Shown here: one piece after another, positions 48,694-59,978 of the stretch
How the letters are laid out: every line of letters starts with the position of its first letter
Position numbering within the stretch: position 1 is the stretch's first letter
Origin: Pseudoduganella namucuonensis
GTDB lineage: Bacteria > Pseudomonadota > Gammaproteobacteria > Burkholderiales > Burkholderiaceae_D
Reading direction: 5' to 3'
NCBI RefSeq assembly: GCF_900116645.1
Contig: NZ_FPBO01000019.1
Location: 1 to 64,000, forward strand
Length of the DNA: 64,000 bases
Translations under genes and position numbers: made by a program
The notes under the pieces: generated by a model
Seen by the model: only the letters and a program-made list of their open reading frames with translations
Databases searched by the model: none
Told to the model about the DNA's origin: nothing

Positions 48694-48711
48694 TATGTTA
48701 GCGTTGTCATA
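48694..48711 (+). promoter_or_regulatory. LacI-type operator before the lacI-family gene
   Basis: TATGTTAGCGTTGTCATA, an imperfect palindrome centred on CG, 98 bp before the regulator ATG. Nearly the same as the DUF2264 site (15 of 18). This would allow self-regulation. The 347-bp divergent gap (48463-48809) is otherwise AT-rich and shows no gene. Confidence 0.6.
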
Positions 48712-48809
48712 GCACCACATCATGATTGCCCCTGAAAAATCCGTCCTTGCCACCGGGAGATAGACGTTATGATTTCGGCTCAGAAGAAAAATCAGGGTTG
48801 GGAGACAGG

Positions 48810-49838
48810 ATGCGCAAGGGAAGTACGTTGACCGAAGTGGCCAAGGCGGCCGGCGTTTCGGTGATCACCGCCTCGCGCGCGATTCGCGGATTAGGCTACG
48901 TGTCGGAGGCGACCCGCCTGCGGGTGATGGAAGCGGCCCAACTGCTCAACTACACCCCGGACATGCTGGCCAAGCGCATGCGCGGCGACAGCGGAAACCT
49001 GATCGGCGTTTTCATCAACAACTTCGGTTCGGTGGTGATGCATGAACTGATCAGCGCCATCAGCAAAGAGGCGCGGCGGCTGGGTTTCGACCTGGTGGTG
49101 TTCCACGCGCAAAGCTTCAATGAGCCGGGCCGCGCCGCCACCAGCGAAATGCTGCGCAAGCTGTGCGACGGCCTCCTGCTGGTGCTGCCGAACACCTTCG
49201 ACCATTATCTGGACGTGCTGGAAAAGGACCGCTTCCCCTGCGTGCTGGTGAACTTCTCGGCCCGCAAGATGAACCTGCCGGTGGTGGTCAGCGACAACCG
49301 CAACGGCGCGCGCAAGGCGGTGGACCACCTGCTGTCCCTGGGACACCGCCGCATCGGCTTCATCGCCGGCACGCCGTTCACCGGCCAAAGCGCGGAACGC
49401 CAGAAGGGTTACGTGGACGCCTTGTGCGCGGCCGGCGTGGAGATCGATCCGGCGCTGATCATCGAGGGCGACTTCAACCAGATCAGCGGCTTCAACGCCG
49501 CCGAGAGCCTGCTGTCGCTGCCCCAGCCGCCCACCGCCATCTTCGCGGCCAACGATGAAATGGCATTCGGGGCGATGGACGCGATCCGCACGCGCGGGCT
49601 GAGCGTGCCGGAGGATGTCTCGCTTGTCGGCTACGACGACATCCCCGCCGCGCGCTACGTCTACCCCACCCTCACCACCCTGCACCAGCCCTTCGTGGAG
49701 ATGGGCGTGCGCGCGGTGGTGGAGCTGGTCGATCTCATACGGGGCAAGGAAGTGGGGGCGGACCGCGTGGAGTTCACGTCGGAGTTGATTGTTCGTGGGT
49801 CCACCGGGCCCGTGAGGCGCGTTCCCGCGGAGAGCTAG
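48810..49838 (+). CDS. LacI-family transcriptional regulator
   Basis: 342-aa repressor. Helix-turn-helix TLTEVAKAAGVSVITASRAIRG with hinge helix LNYTPDMLAKRMRG, then a periplasmic-binding-protein-like sugar domain (about 60-335) with IFAANDEMAFGAMDAIRTRGLSVPEDVSLVGYDDIPAARYVYPTLTT. ATG at 48810 has a GGAGACAGG site; the frame extends upstream from a TTG without support. It lies divergent from the TonB receptor. Four similar operators in the cluster point to it as the local regulator; the inducer should be a sugar from the same polysaccharide. Confidence 0.92.
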   Translation: MRKGSTLTEVAKAAGVSVITASRAIRGLGYVSEATRLRVMEAAQLLNYTPDMLAKRMRGDSGNLIGVFINNFGSVVMHELISAISKEARRLGFDLVVFHAQSFNEPGRAATSEMLRKLCDGLLLVLPNTFDHYLDVLEKDRFPCVLVNFSARKMNLPVVVSDNRNGARKAVDHLLSLGHRRIGFIAGTPFTGQSAERQKGYVDALCAAGVEIDPALIIEGDFNQISGFNAAESLLSLPQPPTAIFAANDEMAFGAMDAIRTRGLSVPEDVSLVGYDDIPAARYVYPTLTTLHQPFVEMGVRAVVELVDLIRGKEVGADRVEFTSELIVRGSTGPVRRVPAES

Positions 49839-51234
49839 GCATGATACCCGGCGGCCCACACTTGGGCTCCCGTCCACACGGGGGCGACGGCAACAGCGAC
49901 GGTGACGCAGCCGGCTAGCGCCATGAACATCTCCGCCCACCGCCAGGCCGGCACGCTGCGCTACACCGCGGCGGGGCTGGCCATCGTCATCTTCTGGCTG
50001 CTGCTGGGCGAGTTCGCCATCGCCATGCGGGAACGCTCGGCGCTGCCCAGCGTGCTGGAACTGCTGCGGCGCCATCACGCCTCCGACACCACGGTGTCCC
50101 TGCTGGTGTCGGCCTTCCCGTCCATCCTCGGGCTATGCCTGGGTCCCATCATCAGCTATCGCTCGGACCGGTATCGCAGCCGCTGGGGGCGCAGGCTGCC
50201 CTTCCTGATGGCGGCCACACCCGTCGGCGCGGCGGCGATGATAGGGCTGGCGTTCTGCCCCACGCTGGGCGCGGCCACGGACCGCTGGCTGGGCGCCTGG
50301 TCGCCGGGGCTGGACGCCTGCGTGCTGGGTTACTTCTGCGTGTTCTGGGCCATATTCGAATGCATCGTCATCACCACGCTGGCGCTGTACGCGGGGCTGG
50401 TGAACGACGTCATCCCCTTCCCCATATTGGGCCGCTTCTACGGCGGCTTCCGCGTCGTCAGCCTGAGCGCGGGCATCGTGTTCAATTACTGGATGTTCCC
50501 TTTGACGGACCAGTACCTGTCCGAGGTCTTCGCCGGCATCGGCATCCTGTTCGGCCTGGGCTGCATGCTGATGTGCGTGATGGTGAAGGAAGGCGACTAT
50601 CCCCCGCCGCCCGAGGAAAACGGCGGTGGCGCGGGCGGCTTGGCGGCCATGGGGCGCGAGTTCATGCGGGAGTGCTTTTCCAACCCGCGCTACCTGTGGG
50701 TGTTCGCCGCGATGATGCTGGCCAGCGTCACCTTCAGCCCCTTCAACACCTTCTACCAGTACTACGCCAACAGCGTCGGCATTTCCAAGGCCAGCCTCGG
50801 GTACATGTCGGCGGTCGCCTACGGCATCTCCATCGTGCTGGCTTTCGGCATCGGCTGGCTGGTGGACCGCTACAGCGCGGTGCGGGTGTCGCTGGCCATG
50901 CTCGCGCTGCACTGCGTGGTGTCCGTGTGCGGCTACCTGGGCGTGCGCGACGCGCACAGTTTCTCGGTGCTGTACGTCGCGCATGTGATCATCTCCGGCG
51001 CCTACTTCACGGCGGCGGCCTCGATGCCCATGGCGCTGTTCCCCAAGATGCGCTTCCTGCAGTTCAATTCAGCCAAGGACGTGATGGTCTCGCTGGCCAC
51101 CATCGCCATCGGCGTCCTGCAGGGACCGGTGTTGGACTGGTCGGGCCACGACTACAGCCTCACGCTGCTGAGCGCCGCCATCCTGTCGCTGCTGGGCGTG
51201 GCCTGCCTGCTGCGGGTGCAGGCGGCGCTGGCCC

Positions 51235-53979
<2,745 letters not shown>

Positions 53980-53986
53980 GGTGCGA

Positions 53987-54024
53987 TCATTATTGCATTT
54001 AACATCGATTAAGTGCAATAATGA
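53987..54024. promoter_or_regulatory. Large palindrome between acnA and a divergent binding-protein gene
   Basis: 16-bp arms TCATTATTGCATTTAA (53987-54002) and TTAAGTGCAATAATGA (54009-54024) match at 15 of 16 around 6 nt. It fills half of the 75-bp space between the two start codons, so a bound dimer could control both genes. Confidence 0.6.
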
Positions 54025-54054
54025 ATTGCACAAATTCGCATCTACGGAGACATC

Positions 54055-54795
54055 ATGGACAACATCAGCGGTTTTGTCGCCGCCGAATTCCTCACCAACG
54101 GCAGGCTGCGCGCGGCCATCAATCTCGGCAACCCCATCCTGGCCAGCCAGCCGCCCGGCCAGGCGCAACCCTCTGGAGTCTCGGTGGACCTGGCGCGCGA
54201 GCTGGCCAGACGCCTGGACGTGGAACTGGAAATGGTCGTCTTCAACGCCGCCGGCCTCGCCGCCGCCGCGCTGGCTGCCGGCTCGGTCAACATCGGCTTC
54301 GTCGCCATCGATCCGCAGCGCGGCGAGGGCATACGCTTCACCCCTCCCTACGTGCAGATCGAGGGTAGCTATCTGGTGCGCGAGGAATCGCCGCTGCGCG
54401 CCAAGGAGGAGGTGGATCGGCAAGGCATCCGCGTCGCCGTGGGCCTCGGCAGCGCCTACGACCTTTACCTGGGCCGCACGCTCAAACACGCGCAACTGGT
54501 GCGCGCGGCGACGTCGCCGTCGGTGGTCGACACCTTCCTGCACCACGAGCTGGATGTTGCGGCGGGCGTGCGCCAGCAGCTCGAGTACGACGCCGAACGG
54601 TTTGGCGGCCTGCGCATGCTGGACGGCCGCTTCATGACGATCAATCAGGCCATGGGCCTGCCCCTGCGCTGCAGCGACGGCGCGTGGCGATTGCTGTGCG
54701 GCTTTGTCGAGGAACTGAAATCCGGGGGCTTTGTGGCCGACGCGCTGGCAAGGCACGGCATCGACGGCGCGGCGGTGGCGCCGCCCGCAATATAA
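54055..54795 (+). CDS. Family-3 substrate-binding-type protein without signal peptide
   Basis: 246-aa amino-acid-ABC-type binding domain (GRLRAAINLGNPILA, SVDLARELARRLDVELEMVVFNAAGL, VNIGFVAIDPQRGEGIRFTPPYVQIEGSYLVRE). It has no recognisable signal peptide and no membrane anchor, so it may be cytoplasmic and act as an effector-binding or catalytic variant rather than a transport component. No permease or ATPase is adjacent. ATG follows CGGAGAC. Confidence 0.78.
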   Translation: MDNISGFVAAEFLTNGRLRAAINLGNPILASQPPGQAQPSGVSVDLARELARRLDVELEMVVFNAAGLAAAALAAGSVNIGFVAIDPQRGEGIRFTPPYVQIEGSYLVREESPLRAKEEVDRQGIRVAVGLGSAYDLYLGRTLKHAQLVRAATSPSVVDTFLHHELDVAAGVRQQLEYDAERFGGLRMLDGRFMTINQAMGLPLRCSDGAWRLLCGFVEELKSGGFVADALARHGIDGAAVAPPAI

Positions 54796-54814
54796 CCATA
54801 AAAGAGGAGCACAA

Positions 54815-55915
54815 ATGAACAAGAGAACACTGCTGGCGGCGCTGGTCGCGTCGGCCTGCGTGATGGCGGCGCCGTACGCCGCCGCGCTAATCCCGGCCGG
54901 CTATCCCGCCACCTACGCCAAGACCATCGAGGCCGCGAAGAAGGAAGGCAAGCTGGTGATCTACAGCACCACCGACACCAAGCTGGCGGGATCGCTGGTG
55001 AAGGACTTCAAGGCGCTCTACCCCGGCATCCAGGTCGAATACAACGACATGAACTCCACCGAGATGTACAGCCGATTCGTGTCCGAAATGGCGGCCGGCG
55101 GCGCCAGCGCGGACCTGCTGTGGAACTCGAGCATGGACCTGCAAATGAAGCTGGTCAGCGAGGGATACGCGGCGGCGTACAAGTCGCCCGAGGCGGACGC
55201 CATTCCGGCCTGGGCCAACTATCAGGACACCGCCTACGGGACCACATTCGAGCCCGCGGTCCTGGTGTACAACAAGCGGCTGGTGCCGGCCGGCGACGTG
55301 CCGGCCACCCACGCGGCGCTGCTCGCGCTCCTCACCACCAAGGCCGACAAGTACCGCGACAAGGTGACCACCTACGACGTGGAGAAATCCGGCGTGGGCT
55401 ACCTGCTCACCACCAGCGACCAGGCGCAGAACAAGCAGTTCTGGGACTTGGCGCGCGCCTTCGGCAAGGCGGGCGTGCGGGTGCAGTCGTCGAACGGCAC
55501 GATGATGGAGCGGATCTCCTCGGGCGAGCAGCTGATCGGCTACAACATCCTCGGCTCCTACGCCCACGCCCGCGCGAAGCAGGACCCGTCGCTGGGCTAT
55601 GTGGTGATGACCGATTACTCGCTGGTGCTGTCGCGCGTGGCCTCGATCAGCAAGACCGCGCGCAATCCGAACGCGGCCAGGCTGTGGCTGGACTACATGC
55701 TGTCCAAGCGCGGGCAGACGCTGATCGCGAACGAGGCGCAGCTGTTCTCGATTCGTCCCGACGTCACCGGCGACGGCACTGCGGCGGACCTGGCGCGCAA
55801 GCATGGCGCGGCGCTGAAGCCGATTCCAGTCCATCCTTCCATCCTGTCGCACATGGAACAGTCCAAGCGGCTGGCCTTCATCAAGAGCTGGAAGGAGGCG
55901 ACGGGCAAGAAGTAG
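54815..55915 (+). CDS. ABC transporter substrate-binding protein (ferric-iron/Fbp type)
   Basis: 366-aa periplasmic binding protein, class AfuA/FbpA by pattern: signal peptide 1-24 (LLAALVASACVMAAPYAA), AAKKEGKLVIYSTTD, ADLLWNSSMDLQMKL, NPNAARLWLDYMLSKRGQTL. AGGAG precedes the ATG. It starts 19 bp after the family-3 protein and probably shares its transcript. No permease or ATPase follows, so the ligand (iron, phosphonate or a carboxylate) stays open. Confidence 0.83.
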   Translation: MNKRTLLAALVASACVMAAPYAAALIPAGYPATYAKTIEAAKKEGKLVIYSTTDTKLAGSLVKDFKALYPGIQVEYNDMNSTEMYSRFVSEMAAGGASADLLWNSSMDLQMKLVSEGYAAAYKSPEADAIPAWANYQDTAYGTTFEPAVLVYNKRLVPAGDVPATHAALLALLTTKADKYRDKVTTYDVEKSGVGYLLTTSDQAQNKQFWDLARAFGKAGVRVQSSNGTMMERISSGEQLIGYNILGSYAHARAKQDPSLGYVVMTDYSLVLSRVASISKTARNPNAARLWLDYMLSKRGQTLIANEAQLFSIRPDVTGDGTAADLARKHGAALKPIPVHPSILSHMEQSKRLAFIKSWKEATGKK

Positions 55916-55938
55916 CGACCAAGCTCTCGACTAGTAGG

Positions 55939-55969
55939 GGCGACAGCAACTGACCGCAGTGCTGTCGCC
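55939..55969. terminator. Hairpin between convergent genes
   Basis: Perfect 10-bp stem GGCGACAGCA (55939-55948) and TGCTGTCGCC (55960-55969) with an 11-nt loop, midway between the binding-protein stop and the esterase stop. No T-run on either side; it could serve both transcripts. Confidence 0.5.
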
Positions 55970-55972
55970 GAT

Positions 55973-57493
55973 CTACTTCAGGCTACTATATTGGACTTCA
56001 AACGGAACAGGAATCGGTCGTGGTTTTTCCTCGCCGGGAACGACATACTCCAGCTTGAGAAGAACGCCTCCGCCCTTCTGGAAGTGTTCCATGCGAATAG
56101 GATAAAAGCCCTTTTCCAATGGAACCAGATAGGTTTTCGGGCTACCGCCGCCATGAAGGCCATCATATGCGATCAGCAGTTTGTCATCCAGGAACAATTT
56201 TGATCCATCGTCCGAATCCAATACGAAGATATAATAACCATCCTTTTGTATTTCAATATGGCCTTCGATCACGCAAGCGAAGTTGACTTGGCGCGAAAGT
56301 TTGTTTATATCGAAATCCTTGTTGGCAATACCGGACTGGATGGGCTTCAGCTTACTAAAATCGGGGAGCGTGTCCCACTCCCCTTCGTAATATGAATAGT
56401 GGAAGCCGCCCGACTGTGCGTTCTTCGGCTTTTCATTCGCGGGAAGTGTCTTTCCAATTTTGAACTCACCGACAGTCGATTTATTATATCGGTCGTTACG
56501 GCCAAGCGCTCTCGCGGACAGTTTTACGCTGTTCATCAAGCTATTTTCGGGTTCCAATATTTTGGATGCCGTTGTGGGCTCGCTTCCATCCGTTGTATAA
56601 CGTGCCGATTTGGGTGCTCCAAAAAAGTAGACAGTATAAGGCTTATCCTTCAGAACAATGCCATTCATCGGATGGAATTCGACGCCACGGTTGCTGTAGC
56701 CGTCGTAGAAAAACTTCAGTCCGTCGTAAACGCTTTTCAGGCGTACAGAGCCATGCGTCTCATCCGGATAGGCTGCGATCTTCCAGTTCAGGTCTTTCGG
56801 GGCCTTACTCTTCAGAACGGAATCCATGATGGGAATTCCCATCTGCTTGAGGCCATCACCTTCGCGCCCTGTGATGAAAAGGGATTTGCCCGACTGCAGC
56901 GAGACACTTAATTTATCGGCAGCAAGTTTATTCATATAGTTGCCGTCCCACCAAAAACTCGGATCAACCGCGAGGTACGAGTTGAAGAGCTGTGGTTCGG
57001 TAAGCAGCGCGTACATGGAAAACACGCCGCCGAAAGAATGGCCGAACAAGATGTTGCTACCATTGGTGGGATACGACTTGTTGATATAGGGTATAAGTTC
57101 GCTCTTGAAGAACGATAGGAACTTGTCCGCCCCACCCGACGCCGCATTCCCGGCAACATTTGTCGGCAAAAAGTCACGGTCGCGGTTGGTGTTAAACACG
57201 GCCACAATGATAATGGGCGGCATGTATGACTCGCTCTGCGCAAACTGTTGGATCGCTGCAATGGACTTCAAGTTCGAGTCGCCATCCAAGAGGTATAACA
57301 CCTCGTACTTTTCTTCAGATCCGGGCTTATAATTCTCAGGCAAGAGCACCTGGATCACTCGCTCCTCTTTTAAGATATCTGAGTACAGCGAATCACGCTT
57401 GCCAGGCAGATTCTGGGCAAGCGCGTTGGTAAAAAATGCCAAGAGGGGAATAATGAACAGCGCGCGACGAAAGAGAGAGATGGTTTTTTTCAT
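55973..57493 (-). CDS. Esterase with chitobiase-like and PA14 domains, Bacteroidetes-like
   Basis: 506-aa secreted protein. Signal peptide 1-26 (ALFIIPLLAFFTNALAQ). Esterase domain of the Esterase_D/IroE type (about 30-265) with VLYLLDGDSN, nucleophile Ser in FGHSFGGVFS and a His in PDETHGSV. Then a CHB_HEX_C-type Ig domain (APKSARYTTDGSEPTTASK) and a C-terminal PA14-like domain (GYYIFVLDSDDGSKLFLDDKLLI). AT-rich codons, lysine- and asparagine-rich composition and a weak ribosome site contrast with all neighbours, suggesting transfer from Bacteroidetes. Confidence 0.85.
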   Translation of the reverse strand: MKKTISLFRRALFIIPLLAFFTNALAQNLPGKRDSLYSDILKEERVIQVLLPENYKPGSEEKYEVLYLLDGDSNLKSIAAIQQFAQSESYMPPIIIVAVFNTNRDRDFLPTNVAGNAASGGADKFLSFFKSELIPYINKSYPTNGSNILFGHSFGGVFSMYALLTEPQLFNSYLAVDPSFWWDGNYMNKLAADKLSVSLQSGKSLFITGREGDGLKQMGIPIMDSVLKSKAPKDLNWKIAAYPDETHGSVRLKSVYDGLKFFYDGYSNRGVEFHPMNGIVLKDKPYTVYFFGAPKSARYTTDGSEPTTASKILEPENSLMNSVKLSARALGRNDRYNKSTVGEFKIGKTLPANEKPKNAQSGGFHYSYYEGEWDTLPDFSKLKPIQSGIANKDFDINKLSRQVNFACVIEGHIEIQKDGYYIFVLDSDDGSKLFLDDKLLIAYDGLHGGGSPKTYLVPLEKGFYPIRMEHFQKGGGVLLKLEYVVPGEEKPRPIPVPFEVQYSSLK

Positions 57494-57687
57494 TAGGGGC
57501 GTCTCAAATTTAAGATTGCTCGGTTCGCCAGCTCTGTTAGCGCTACCCCAGCTCGCCGATCGTTTTCCCCAAGCATAGTTAGCCTGCGGCAGGAGCGGCG
57601 GAGCGGGAGGTCATCGATGACGAATCTTGCAAATATACCATGCTGCTTGAACCCGGATTGCAGCTGTCCCAATAAAAGGAGTTTCAC

Positions 57688-57957
57688 ATGGCAGATAGGA
57701 GGACAAAAGTGCTGAGCGCACAGATACCGCTTCCGCTGGCGGAGAGGGTCGAGAGGATGGCCGAACGGCTCGGGCGTACGCGCGGATGGATTGTGAAGCA
57801 GGCACTGTCGGCTTGGCTCGATCAGGAAGAGCACCGCGAACAATTAACCCGCGAAGCCCTTGCCGACGCGGACGCAGGCCGCGCCGTCGATCACCAGGCA
57901 GTGTCGGCCTGGGCTGACAGCCTGAATACAGACAAGCCGCTACCAGCGCCGCGCTGA
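57688..57957 (+). CDS. Ribbon-helix-helix antitoxin (ParD/CopG type), orphan
   Basis: 89-aa DNA-binding antitoxin: ribbon VLSAQIPLPLAERVERMAERLGRTRGWIVKQALSAWLDQEEH, then an acidic C-terminal toxin-binding tail. A strong AAAAGGAG site precedes the ATG. The stop overlaps an ATG (TGATG at 57955-57959), the standard layout with parE, but the toxin gene that follows is destroyed. Confidence 0.82.
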   Translation: MADRRTKVLSAQIPLPLAERVERMAERLGRTRGWIVKQALSAWLDQEEHREQLTREALADADAGRAVDHQAVSAWADSLNTDKPLPAPR

Positions 57958-58024
57958 TGGAACTGAAGTGGACCGGCAGGCGCGTTCCGACTGGGCGCGC
58001 CCGCATGAGTTGCTCGCCCCGCTG
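57957..58024 (+). pseudogene. ParE-type toxin remnant, frameshifted and truncated
   Basis: Begins ATG-GAA-CTG-AAG-TGG-ACC (MELKWT, a typical ParE start). After loss of one base near 57975-57977 the next frame reads QARSDWARPHELLAPL, the normal continuation. Similarity stops at the 3' end of the neighbouring gene at about 58025, so about 22 of an expected 100 or so codons survive. Confidence 0.75.
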
Positions 58025-58026
58025 GA

Positions 58027-58815
58027 TTACTTCAGCCTCAGTTCATCCGCGATGATGTACTGGCGGTTGACGCGGTACTGGCCCTTGTCCTTGCTCCACT
58101 CCACCCAGCTGGCGTTGTTCTGCACCAGGTCCGCGCGGACCTTGGCCTGGGTTTTCTCGCGCAGGCCGAGGCCCTCGTCGCCGTTGTACTCGTAGAACAT
58201 CAGCGCCGACCAGTGGCGGCCCACGACGTAGCGGCCCAGGTAGACGTTGTACTGGTTCAGCACACCCTCCTTCAACCAGCCGTCCAGCTGCGGCACCAGG
58301 TAGCCGCGCAGGTAGGCCATGTACTTGTCGGTCGGGACCAGGTAGTCGTAAGGGATCACCACGTACACGCCCGAGCCTTTGCTGGTGCCGCCTTCCAGGT
58401 ACAAATCGCCCGGATTGGTGTCGATCTTGTTCACCAGCGCCAGCGTCTTTTGCGGCATCCCGGCCGGCATCACGGCCTCCACTTCCTTCCACTTGGCCAT
58501 GGAGGCCGCGTTGGGGAAGTTCAGCAGCGTCATCATGTCCCAGTTCTGGTTGTCGTTCCAGCGGCTGAACAGCACCTTGTAGGCGCTCAGCAGGCCTTCG
58601 GTCTTCCACTTCTCCAGCTGCTGCAGGCCCTCGGTCTGCATGTATTGGCGCAGCGGCAGGCGGTTGACCGGCGAGGCGTGGTACTCCATCACCAGCGCCG
58701 TGGTGCCCGCCGCCGTGGGGTCGGCCGCCGGCGCGGCTTGCGCGCCGGGCTGTACGCCGGCCAGCATGGCCGCCGTGCTGAAGGCCAGCCCGCGCCAAAG
58801 TGTCGTAGATTTCAC
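58027..58815 (-). CDS. Exported protein of unknown function
   Basis: 262 aa starting at GTG (58813-58815) after AGGAGACAGGAAA. Signal peptide 1-27 ending AQA. The rest is soluble and seems to contain two similar alpha/beta modules (VMEYHASPVNRLPLRQYM..FPNAASMAKWKEVEAVMP and VVIPYDYLVPTDKYMAYLRGYLVPQLDGWLKEG), reminiscent of dimeric alpha-beta barrel (ferredoxin-like) domains. Not recognised further. It lies 21 bp downstream of astA and may be cotranscribed. Confidence 0.65.
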   Translation of the reverse strand: MKSTTLWRGLAFSTAAMLAGVQPGAQAAPAADPTAAGTTALVMEYHASPVNRLPLRQYMQTEGLQQLEKWKTEGLLSAYKVLFSRWNDNQNWDMMTLLNFPNAASMAKWKEVEAVMPAGMPQKTLALVNKIDTNPGDLYLEGGTSKGSGVYVVIPYDYLVPTDKYMAYLRGYLVPQLDGWLKEGVLNQYNVYLGRYVVGRHWSALMFYEYNGDEGLGLREKTQAKVRADLVQNNASWVEWSKDKGQYRVNRQYIIADELRLK

Positions 58816-58836
58816 TTTCCTGTCTCCTGTTTTTGT

Positions 58837-59895
58837 TTAAGAAAATGTCGCGCTGTTTTCCTGCTTCCTGATCCCGGCGGCGCGCGCGGGCTGCACGGGC
58901 ATGGTCACGACCTCCTCGCCCGGCGCGCAGCGCAGCGCGTCCAGTTGTTCCGGCGGCAGCACCAACCTGCCGCCCTCCGGCGCCGCCCGCGCGGCGATCA
59001 CGCGGAAGTCGCGCATGCTGGTGGTGGACACCAGCGCGTCCACGCCGGCGAGCGCCGTTCCGGCCTCCGCCACCACGCGCATGCTCTCGCGGCTGGCGCG
59101 CAGGTCGCCGACCTTCGCCTGCAGTACCGGGCCGCCGTCGAAGATGTCCAGGTAGCCCTCGTAGCGCAGGCCTTCCTGCTCCAGCAGGCGGCGCGCGGGC
59201 ACCGTGTCCACGTGGGTCTTGCCGATGGCGGCGCGCGCCTCTTCGCTCAGCAAGGCGGTGTAGAGCGGGTGCCGCGGCATCAGCTGGGAGATGAAGGCCT
59301 TGTCGCGTCCGCACATGTCGTCGGCGGCCTGGAAGTCCATCTTGAAGAAATGGCGGCCCAGGCTCTCCCAGAACGGCGAGCTGCCGTCGATGTCCTGGTA
59401 GCCGCGCATCTCGGCGAATATGCGTTCCGAGAACAGCTCGGGGAACTGCGCGATGAAGAGGAAGCGGCTCTTGGACAGCAGCTTGCCATTCAGGCCCTGG
59501 CGGTAATCCGGGTGCAGGTAGAGCGAGCACAGTTCGGCGCAGCCGGTCATGTCGTAGGAGAGGTAGAGCGCCTGCATCTGGGCGAACACGTTGGCCTCGG
59601 CGCTGGAATGGATCATGGTGCCGAGCCGGTAGCTGTAGAACGGTTCGTCCAGGCCGACGGAGCGCTTGATGGCGCACACGCCGCCCACCCGGCCGGTGGC
59701 GCAGTCCTCCATCACGAACAGGTAGTCGCATTCGATCGGGGCGGCGGTGCCGGCGAAGGATGCGGAGGCGATCTCCAGGCGCCGTTCCAGCGCGCCGCGA
59801 TCGGCTTTCAGGGTGGTCATGCCCGGGCCTATCTGGCGGGCGAGTTCCAGGACGGCGTCGAGGTCTGTCGGCGCGGCGGGTCGTACGATTAGCAT
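58837..59895 (-). CDS. astA: Arginine N-succinyltransferase
   Basis: 352-aa acyltransferase of the AstA/AruF family, first enzyme of the arginine succinyltransferase pathway. Features: IVRPAAPTDLDAVLELA, GMTTLKADRGALERRLEIASASF, ELCSLYLHPDYRQGLNGKLLSKSRFLFIAQFPELF, FWESLGRHFFKMDF and YLDIFDGGPVLQA. No astB, C, D or E is adjacent; instead it follows a peptide ABC transporter on the same strand, 83 bp after the ATPase gene. Confidence 0.9.
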   Translation of the reverse strand: MLIVRPAAPTDLDAVLELARQIGPGMTTLKADRGALERRLEIASASFAGTAAPIECDYLFVMEDCATGRVGGVCAIKRSVGLDEPFYSYRLGTMIHSSAEANVFAQMQALYLSYDMTGCAELCSLYLHPDYRQGLNGKLLSKSRFLFIAQFPELFSERIFAEMRGYQDIDGSSPFWESLGRHFFKMDFQAADDMCGRDKAFISQLMPRHPLYTALLSEEARAAIGKTHVDTVPARRLLEQEGLRYEGYLDIFDGGPVLQAKVGDLRASRESMRVVAEAGTALAGVDALVSTTSMRDFRVIAARAAPEGGRLVLPPEQLDALRCAPGEEVVTMPVQPARAAGIRKQENSATFS

Positions 59896-59978
59896 GATGT
59901 TCTCAAAATTTTTGGATGTGGGTATCCCGCCCGCGATGCCGGTGGCACCGCGGGTTGTTGCGATTCGAAACAGGAAAG

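Noticed and set aside
48726-48809. Longer N-terminus of the LacI regulator
   Set aside because: LacI proteins begin just before the helix-turn-helix; the ATG at 48810 has a proper ribosome site.
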